Assembly: GCF_004521985.1 (NCBI RefSeq)
Contig: NZ_SBHZ01000003.1
Span: 62,001-126,000, forward strand
Reading direction: 5' to 3'
DNA length: 64,000 nt
Origin: Ectopseudomonas khazarica
GTDB taxonomy: Bacteria > Pseudomonadota > Gammaproteobacteria > Pseudomonadales > Pseudomonadaceae
The notes beneath the pieces were generated by a model. That model made no database searches. It was not told the DNA's origin and was given only the letters and a program-made list of their open reading frames with translations. Of this stretch, positions 55,962 through 64,000 are shown in pieces; within the stretch, counting starts at the first letter, position 1; each line of letters begins with the position of its first letter. The translations under genes were made by a program, and so were the position numbers.

Positions 55962-56077
55962 TTCCTGCGCCCTGGGCGCGTCCATCTGATGATTGATCGC
56001 GGAAGCGGCCTATTGTAGGGCCTGCCTGGCGCTCAGGCCAATTGCCAAGCTCCCGCACTTGCCCTGCTTCGGTGTAG

Positions 56078-57106
<1,029 letters not shown>

Positions 57107-57113
57107 TGGCACC

Positions 57114-57136
57114 AGGGCGAGCACCCCGCTCGCCCT
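57114..57136 (+). terminator. GC hairpin between trxB and aat
   Basis: AGGGCGAGC, loop ACCCC, GCTCGCCCT. A 9-bp stem 7 bases after trxB with no T tract; it may attenuate rather than stop transcription. Confidence 0.45.
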
Positions 57137-57160
57137 CCCCTGCCCCGCGGACGGACGCGC

Positions 57161-57841
57161 ATGCTGACCTGGCTGCAACGTGATTCCCTGCAGTTCCCGC
57201 CACTGGCCAAGGCCATGCGCGAACCGAACGGCCTGCTGGCTGCGGGCGGCGACCTCAGCGCCGACCGCTTGATCAGCGCCTATCGCCACGGCTGCTTCCC
57301 CTGGTTCCAGGACGGCCAGCCGATCCTCTGGTGGTCACCGGACCCGCGCACCGCGCTGTTCCCCAACGAACTGCATGTTTCGCGCAGCCTGGCCAAGTTG
57401 CTGCGTCAGCAACGCTACCGCGTCAGCTTCGACCAGGATTTCGCCGCTGTGATCAACGCCTGCGCAGGGCCACGCAGCTACGCCGACGGCACCTGGATCA
57501 CCCAGGGCATGCAGGATGCCTACCTGCAGTTGCATCAGCGCGGCATCGCCCACTCGGTCGAGGTCTGGCTCGACGACGAGCTGGTCGGCGGCCTCTATGG
57601 CCTGGCCATGGGACAACTGTTCTTTGGCGAATCCATGTTCAGCCGCGCCGACAACGCCTCGAAAGTCGGTTTCGCCACCCTGGTGGGCAAGTTGCATGAA
57701 TGGGGCTTCGCGCTCATCGACTGCCAGATGCCCACGCAGCACCTGCACAACTTCGGCGCCAGGGCCATACCGCGCGCCACGTTCGCCGAATACCTGCAGC
57801 GCCACCTCGACCTGCCCAGTGCAGCGGACTGGCTCGCCTAG
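57161..57841 (+). CDS. aat: Leucyl/phenylalanyl-tRNA--protein transferase
   Basis: This 226-aa enzyme adds Leu or Phe to N-terminal Arg or Lys, making N-degrons for ClpS-ClpAP. The signatures '[21 protein letters not shown]', 'YRHGCFPWF' and 'LWWSPDPR' are present, along with '[19 protein letters not shown]'. It is followed 54 bases later by bpt, the second N-degron transferase, and lies 1.2 kb from clpA and clpS. Confidence 0.95.
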   Translation: MLTWLQRDSLQFPPLAKAMREPNGLLAAGGDLSADRLISAYRHGCFPWFQDGQPILWWSPDPRTALFPNELHVSRSLAKLLRQQRYRVSFDQDFAAVINACAGPRSYADGTWITQGMQDAYLQLHQRGIAHSVEVWLDDELVGGLYGLAMGQLFFGESMFSRADNASKVGFATLVGKLHEWGFALIDCQMPTQHLHNFGARAIPRATFAEYLQRHLDLPSAADWLA

Positions 57842-57895
57842 TCGACTGGCCAACCCTGACATACACTCTTAGTCAGGTTTTCCCGAGACACCGCC

Positions 57896-58603
57896 ATGAC
57901 CGAGCTGGCCCGCCTGAAGTTCTATGCCACTCAGCCACATCCATGCAGCTACCTGCCGGAAGAACAGGCGACGACCCTGTTTCTCGACCCCAGTCAGCCC
58001 ATGGACGTGCTCGTCTACGCCGAACTTTCGGAAATGGGCTTTCGCCGCAGCGGCGATCACCTGTACCGCCCGCACTGCCAGCAGTGCACCGCCTGCATCC
58101 CGGCACGCATCCCGGCAGCGCTGTTCACGCCGAACCGCCAGCAGCGGCGCATCCTCAAGCGCAACGAGGACGTCAGCGTGCGCTCGGTGCGCCCGGCATT
58201 CACCGAAGAGTATTACGCGCTCTACGTTCGCTACATCGAGCAGCGCCATGCCGATGGTGACATGTACCCGCCCAGTCGCGACCAGTTCTCGACCTTTCTC
58301 GTCCGGGACCTGCCATTTTCTCGTTTCTATGAGTTCCGCCTGCGCGGCAAGCTGGTCGCCATCGCGGTCACCGACGTGCTGCCGAACGGCCTGTCGGCGG
58401 TCTACACCTTCTATGATCCGGATGAGGAGCGCCGCAGCCTCGGGCGCTTCGCCATTCTCTGGCAGATCGGCGAGACCGCACGTCTGGGCCTTGAAGCCGT
58501 CTATCTGGGCTACTGGATCAAGAACTGCCGGAAGATGAACTACAAGACCCAGTACCGGCCCATCGAGCTGTTCGTCAATCAGCGCTGGACACGGCTGACC
58601 TAG
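57896..58603 (+). CDS. bpt: Aspartate/glutamate leucyltransferase (bacterial Ate-like)
   Basis: This 235-aa protein belongs to the Bpt family, often labelled arginyltransferase, which transfers Leu to N-terminal Asp or Glu. Conserved cysteines appear in '[16 protein letters not shown]' and '[17 protein letters not shown]'. '[19 protein letters not shown]' and '[20 protein letters not shown]' are family signatures. Downstream of aat on the same strand; infA follows after 138 bases. Confidence 0.93.
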   Translation: MTELARLKFYATQPHPCSYLPEEQATTLFLDPSQPMDVLVYAELSEMGFRRSGDHLYRPHCQQCTACIPARIPAALFTPNRQQRRILKRNEDVSVRSVRPAFTEEYYALYVRYIEQRHADGDMYPPSRDQFSTFLVRDLPFSRFYEFRLRGKLVAIAVTDVLPNGLSAVYTFYDPDEERRSLGRFAILWQIGETARLGLEAVYLGYWIKNCRKMNYKTQYRPIELFVNQRWTRLT

Positions 58604-58741
58604 CGCACCTCCCGCCCCTTCAGCCCCGGGCAAAGCACCAAGCCACTTGGCGCAGCCCCCTGTTTTCGGGCACAATGCACGCCGCTTTTGCCTGGGGCCA
58701 GTCGCGCCGGGCCATTTCCTGGATACCGAGGGCTTTACTGC

Positions 58742-58960
58742 ATGTCGAAAGAAGACAGCTTCGAAATGGAAGGCACTGTCGTCGACACCCTGCCCAACAC
58801 CATGTTCCGCGTGGAGTTGGAAAACGGGCACGTCGTTACCGCGCACATCTCCGGCAAGATGCGCAAGAACTACATCCGCATTCTCACTGGTGACAAGGTG
58901 CGCGTCGAGCTGACACCTTATGACTTGAGCAAGGGCCGCATCACCTACCGCGCCCGCTAA
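58742..58960 (+). CDS. infA: Translation initiation factor IF-1
   Basis: This 72-aa single S1/OB-fold protein binds the A site of the 30S subunit. The sequence '[20 protein letters not shown]' and the end '[13 protein letters not shown]' are almost invariant in gammaproteobacteria. It has its own upstream region and a strong terminator directly after it. Confidence 0.97.
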
Positions 58961-58970
58961 GCCAAGCACC

Positions 58971-59008
58971 AAACGAAAACGCCCGGCGACTGCCGGGCGT
59001 TTTCGTTT
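58971..59008. terminator. Long bidirectional terminator between infA and clpA
   Basis: AAACGAAAACGCCCGGC, loop GACT, then the exact complement ending GTTTTCGTTT. It is a perfect 17-bp stem flanked by A and T runs, so it works in both directions for these convergent genes. Confidence 0.92.
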
Positions 59009-59053
59009 GCGCGTGCAGCGCGGGCCTCCCTGGCCTGCACCGCCGCATCCCGA

Positions 59054-61324
59054 TCAGGCGACTTCCGCCGTCGTCTCGAACTCGAAGCTTGGCTCGCCAT
59101 CGCGAATGTCGATGTGCACCACACCGCCATGCTCGGCCAGCTCGCCAAACAGGATTTCCTCCGCCAGCGGACGCTTGATCTTGTCCTGGATCAGTCGCGC
59201 CATCGGCCTGGCCCCCATCATCACGTCGTAGCCACGTTCGGCCAGCCAGCTGCGCGCCGCGTCGCTGACTTCGAGCGTGACCCGCTTGTCCTCCAGCTGC
59301 GCCTGCAGTTCGGTGAGGAACTTGTCGACGATGCTCTTGATCACTTCGTGGCTCAGGCGGCCGAACTGGATGATGGTATCCAGGCGGTTGCGGAACTCCG
59401 GCGTGAAGCTCTTCTTGATGACTTCCATGGCATCGGTGGAGTGATCCTGCTGCGTGAAGCCGATCGACGCACGCGATGCGGTTTCCGCACCGGCATTGGT
59501 GGTCATGATCAGGATCACGTTGCGGAAATCCGCCTTGCGCCCATTGTTGTCGGTCAGCGTACCGTGATCCATCACCTGCAGCAGCAGGTTGAAGACTTCC
59601 GGATGCGCCTTCTCGATCTCGTCGAGCAGCAGCACGCAATGCGGCTGCTTGGTGATCGCCTCGGTCAGCAGGCCACCCTGATCGAAACCGACGTAACCGG
59701 GCGGCGCGCCAATCAGGCGCGACACGGTATGCCGCTCCATGTACTCGGACATGTCGAAGCGCACCAGCTCGATCCCCATGGCCTTGGCCAGCTGCCGCGC
59801 GGCCTCGGTCTTGCCCACCCCGGTGGGGCCGGCAAACAGGAAGGAGCCGACCGGCTTGTCCGGTGCCTTGAGGCCGGCCCGCGACAGCTTGATCGCGGTG
59901 GCCAGCGAGTCGATGGCGGCATCCTGACCGAATACGGTGAGCTTGAGGTCGCGCTCCAGGTTGCGCAGCAGCTCCTTGTCGGAGCTGGACACGTGCTTTG
60001 GCGGAATCCGCGCGATCTTGGCGACGATGTCCTCGACCTGCGCCACGTCGATGCGGGCCAGACGCTTGTCTTCCGGCTGCAGGCGCTGGTAGGCGCCCGC
60101 CTCGTCGATCACGTCGATGGCCTTGTCCGGCATGTGGCGGTCGTTGATGTAGCGCGCCGCCAGCTCGGCCGCCGCACGCAGCGCCTCATCGCTGTATTCG
60201 ATGTGGTGATGCTGCTCGAAGCGGGCCTTGAGCCCCTTGAGGATGCCGTAGGTGTCATCCACCGAGGGCTCGACCACGTCGACCTTCTGGAAACGCCGCG
60301 CCAGTGCGCGATCCTTCTCGAAGATGCCGCGAAATTCCTGGAAGGTGGTCGAACCGATGCAGCGGATCTCGCCGGAGGACAGCAGCGGCTTGAGCAGGTT
60401 GGAAGCATCCATCACCCCGCCGGATGCGGCCCCGGCACCGATGATGGTGTGGATCTCATCGATGAAGAGGATGGCGTGCGGACGCTTGCGCAGCTCGTTG
60501 AGCAGCGATTTGAAGCGCTTCTCGAAGTCGCCACGGTACTTGGTGCCCGCGAGCAAGGCGCCCAGGTCCAGCGAGTAGACCACGCTGTCGGCAAGCAGGT
60601 CAGGCACCTGTTCGTCGACGATGCGCTTGGCCAGGCCCTCGGCGATGGCGGTCTTGCCGACACCGGCCTCACCGACCAGCAGCGGGTTGTTCTTGCGCCG
60701 ACGCGCGAGGATCTGCGCCACGCGCTCGACCTCGTGCTCGCGCCCCACCAGCGGATCGATCCGCCCCTGGCGCGCAAGCTCGTTGAGGTTGCTGGCATAG
60801 GCATCGAGCGGATTGCCGGAGGTGGCGGAGTCACCGCCCTCCTCATCCTGCATGTCCTGATCGCTTTCGTGGTGATCACCATGCCCCGGCACCTTGGAGA
60901 TGCCATGGGCGATGTAGTTGACCACGTCGATACGGGCCACGCTCTGCTGCTTGAGCAGGAACACCGCCTGGCTTTCCTGCTCGCTGAAAATCGCCACCAG
61001 CACATTGGCACCGGTGACTTCACGCTTGCCGGAGCTCTGCACGTGGAACACCGCGCGCTGCAGCACGCGCTGGAAGCCCAGGGTCGGCTGAGTCTCGCGC
61101 TCCTCGTCGTGCTGGGGAATCAACGGAGTGGTGGAGTCGATGAATTCCTGCAGGTCATGGCGCAGCTTGTCGAGGTTGGCCCCACAGGCCCTTAGAACAC
61201 TGGCGGCGGCCTCGTTATCCAGCAGGGCCAGCAGCAGGTGCTCGACCGTCATGAACTCATGACGTTTTGCACGGGCCTCCTTGAAAGCCAGATTGAGGGT
61301 GACTTCGAGCTCTCGATTCAACAT
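59054..61324 (-). CDS. clpA: ClpA, ATPase subunit of ClpAP protease
   Basis: This 756-aa Hsp100 unfoldase has an N-terminal ClpS-binding domain. The first AAA+ module has '[16 protein letters not shown]' and '[14 protein letters not shown]'; the second has '[16 protein letters not shown]' and '[15 protein letters not shown]'. There is no ClpB middle domain. A His/Asp/Glu-rich loop ('[18 protein letters not shown]') sits between the N-domain and the first ATPase. It is downstream of clpS by 29 bases. Confidence 0.96.
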   Translation of the reverse strand: MLNRELEVTLNLAFKEARAKRHEFMTVEHLLLALLDNEAAASVLRACGANLDKLRHDLQEFIDSTTPLIPQHDEERETQPTLGFQRVLQRAVFHVQSSGKREVTGANVLVAIFSEQESQAVFLLKQQSVARIDVVNYIAHGISKVPGHGDHHESDQDMQDEEGGDSATSGNPLDAYASNLNELARQGRIDPLVGREHEVERVAQILARRRKNNPLLVGEAGVGKTAIAEGLAKRIVDEQVPDLLADSVVYSLDLGALLAGTKYRGDFEKRFKSLLNELRKRPHAILFIDEIHTIIGAGAASGGVMDASNLLKPLLSSGEIRCIGSTTFQEFRGIFEKDRALARRFQKVDVVEPSVDDTYGILKGLKARFEQHHHIEYSDEALRAAAELAARYINDRHMPDKAIDVIDEAGAYQRLQPEDKRLARIDVAQVEDIVAKIARIPPKHVSSSDKELLRNLERDLKLTVFGQDAAIDSLATAIKLSRAGLKAPDKPVGSFLFAGPTGVGKTEAARQLAKAMGIELVRFDMSEYMERHTVSRLIGAPPGYVGFDQGGLLTEAITKQPHCVLLLDEIEKAHPEVFNLLLQVMDHGTLTDNNGRKADFRNVILIMTTNAGAETASRASIGFTQQDHSTDAMEVIKKSFTPEFRNRLDTIIQFGRLSHEVIKSIVDKFLTELQAQLEDKRVTLEVSDAARSWLAERGYDVMMGARPMARLIQDKIKRPLAEEILFGELAEHGGVVHIDIRDGEPSFEFETTAEVA

Positions 61325-61353
61325 AGCTTCACCTCATACCCAAGTGGCCGGCG

Positions 61354-61716
61354 TTAACCGTCCTTCTCTATTTCACAGAGTAGCGGATGCTGGCTCTCAC
61401 GCGCATATTGGTTGACCTGCATGGCCTTGGTCTCCGCAATGTCGCGCGTGTAAACCCCACACACCGCACGCCCTTCTGTATGGACGGTCAGCATGATCTT
61501 GGTCGCCAGCTCCCGGTTCATGCCGAAAAAGGTTTCAAGTATTTCGACGACGAAGTCCATCGGTGTGTAGTCGTCATTGAATAGGACCACCTTGTACATC
61601 GGTGGTGCCTGCAGTGCTGGCTTGGATTCCTGAACAGCGATACCAGAGGAGTCATCCTCATGCTCTGCCGGGTGATCCTGATTGAATGTTAGTCGAATCT
61701 GGCTACTTGCATGCAT
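61354..61716 (-). CDS. clpS: ClpS, N-degron adaptor for ClpAP
   Basis: This 120-aa adaptor binds N-terminal Leu, Phe, Tyr and Trp and delivers proteins to ClpA. The core '[20 protein letters not shown]' and '[20 protein letters not shown]' contains the hydrophobic pocket and conserved Asn-Asp-Asp; '[19 protein letters not shown]' follows. The N-terminal extension of about 40 residues is disordered and acidic. It is divergent from cspD and co-directional with clpA. Confidence 0.95.
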   Translation of the reverse strand: MHASSQIRLTFNQDHPAEHEDDSSGIAVQESKPALQAPPMYKVVLFNDDYTPMDFVVEILETFFGMNRELATKIMLTVHTEGRAVCGVYTRDIAETKAMQVNQYARESQHPLLCEIEKDG

Positions 61717-61947
61717 GCTGAATTCAGAGGTTCAGGGCTGGGCGAACTGGGATGCTAGAGGGAGTTTGACTGAGTTCTCAGCCATCCGCCGTATAGCCTT
61801 GACTATCGGCAAAAGGGTGTTACAACCAATGAATACCCACTAGTGGGTATCAGGGGTTCCACGCCTTCGCCCAGCCTGGTCGGTTATCGCGCGGAATCGA
61901 AGTGGATGATACTCCAGAGATGGAGTCCTTTGCAGAGGGATATCAGC

Positions 61948-62217
61948 ATGCTCAGCGGTAAGGTCAAGTGGTTCAACAACGCCAAAGGCTATGGATTCAT
62001 CCTGGCCGACGGCCGAGATGAGGACCTGTTCGCCCACTACTCGGCCATCCAGATGGACGGTTATAAAACGCTCAAGGCCGGCCAGCCGGTCCGCTTCGAG
62101 ATCGTGCAGGGTCCCAAAGGACTGCATGCCATCAATATCAGCGCGGTGACCGCCACTCAGGACGCCCCAGCGGCCGTACCCCAGGCGCAAGATATCGCGA
62201 GCACTGTCGAAGTCTGA
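61948..62217 (+). CDS. cspD: Cold-shock-like protein CspD
   Basis: This 89-aa protein has a cold-shock domain with RNP1 'KGYGFI' and RNP2-like 'DLFAHYSAI', then a 20-residue Ala/Pro/Gln-rich tail absent from CspA-type proteins. CspD proteins bind single-stranded nucleic acid and inhibit replication in stationary phase. The ATG at 61948 has GAGGG upstream. It is divergent from clpS, the conserved cspD/clpS arrangement. Confidence 0.93.
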   Translation: MLSGKVKWFNNAKGYGFILADGRDEDLFAHYSAIQMDGYKTLKAGQPVRFEIVQGPKGLHAINISAVTATQDAPAAVPQAQDIASTVEV

Positions 62218-62240
62218 GCATCCTGGCAAATCGCCACAAG

Positions 62241-62269
62241 AAGGCCGGTCATGTGACCGGCCTTTTTTT
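62241..62269 (+). terminator. Rho-independent terminator after cspD
   Basis: AAGGCCGGTCA and TGACCGGCCTT pair around TG (a 9-bp stem with CATG-centred loop is the realistic form), followed by TTTTT. It faces the convergent icd. Confidence 0.92.
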
Positions 62270-62291
62270 CATGCGCTGATCGAGTATCCGA

Positions 62292-63548
<1,257 letters not shown>

Positions 63549-63668
63549 GCTGGACTCCATCTTGTGGTTAGACAGTGTGCATCCCCGAGAGTAGCGCAAA
63601 CCGCTTGGCGAGACACATGTGCGAAGGTCTTATTCAACTGGGCATTCTGCGGCGAGGTGCCGCAGTGG

Positions 63669-63674
63669 TATACT
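63669..63674 (+). promoter_or_regulatory. Candidate extended -10 promoter of idh
   Basis: TATACT preceded by TGG (extended -10, TGnTATACT). No good -35 lies 17 bases upstream. Transcription from here would give a leader of about 230 bases before the idh ATG, containing an AACCGG/CCGGTT hairpin (63736-63767). Confidence 0.5.
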
Positions 63675-63908
63675 GCTTAGGTGACTAACGAGTCATAAGG
63701 GGCGACCTGACTGGAACCAGACAGCAGCCTCTTGCAACCGGTAGACGGCCACCACTGCCTGCCGGTTCGAAATGCTCGACACTCTACGGGTGCATCCAAC
63801 ATCACCGCGGCGAGTCCTCGACCCGGCCCCACCATCCTGGGGCTCAAGCGCCTACCCGCGCAGGTCGAGTTTCTATGCGCGCTCAGCAAAGAAGAGAGTT
63901 AACCCTAA

Positions 63909-64000
<92 letters not shown>

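Overview
The window reads as Pseudomonas chromosome: it is GC-rich, and the order gacA-uvrC-pgsA, tusDCBE, ftsK-lolA-rarA-crcB-serS-cysG, trxB-aat-bpt-infA-clpA-clpS-cspD-icd-idh is the usual Pseudomonas core layout. A member close to the P. mendocina/oleovorans group is an inference only. No prophage, insertion sequence, CRISPR array or rRNA was seen.

Bases 1-11.6 kb hold the end of a type VI secretion (T6SS) locus: the 3' end of hcp, then tssE, tssF, tssG and tssH (clpV), overlapping or nearly so. A lower-GC cargo stretch (about 5.9-8.5 kb) follows, with a 476-aa flavoprotein-like gene of unknown role and a 275-aa DNase I-like (EEP) protein with intact catalytic motifs. Next come vgrG, a MORN-repeat protein and, on the other strand, a PAAR-like DUF4280 protein. 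From 11.7 to 14.2 kb lies a PmrAB/QseBC-type two-component system. It sits back to back with a small lipoprotein gene, and PmrA-like direct repeats lie between them.

Bases 14.3-32.0 kb are a steroid catabolism cluster. It holds the oxygenase of 3-ketosteroid 9-alpha-hydroxylase (kshA), a ketosteroid isomerase with all catalytic residues, a 3beta/17beta-hydroxysteroid dehydrogenase-like SDR, a KstD/Kst4D-like flavoprotein, and the lower meta-cleavage enzymes (hydrolase, hydratase, aldolase, acylating aldehyde dehydrogenase). It also has a luciferase-type monooxygenase with a flavin reductase, a DUF1302/DUF1329 envelope pair, an esterase, a second SDR and a RibBA homologue whose catalytic residues are lost. 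Each divergent or upstream intergenic region carries the same 18-bp inverted repeat (half-sites TAGTC or TCGTC and GACGATG, 6-bp spacer). In several cases a -10-like hexamer starts about 20 bp further on. I read this as the operator of one regulon. It also lies in front of an unrecognised 55-aa membrane peptide gene (31844-32011).

Bases 32.0-39.5 kb hold two galU paralogues, two VOC-family genes, a TRIC-type membrane protein, glutathione reductase, UDP-glucose dehydrogenase and a self-inhibited (class II) Fic protein. From 39.9 kb on the window is core genome: tRNA-Leu, -Cys, -Gly and -Ser; pgsA, uvrC, gacA (TTG start); a Bax-inhibitor-like protein; tRNA 2-thiolation genes tusDCBE; ybiB and yqjG; siroheme synthase; serS, crcB, rarA, lolA, ftsK and trxB. 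Last come the N-degron genes (aat, bpt, clpA, clpS) around infA, then cspD, icd and the first codons of the monomeric isocitrate dehydrogenase.
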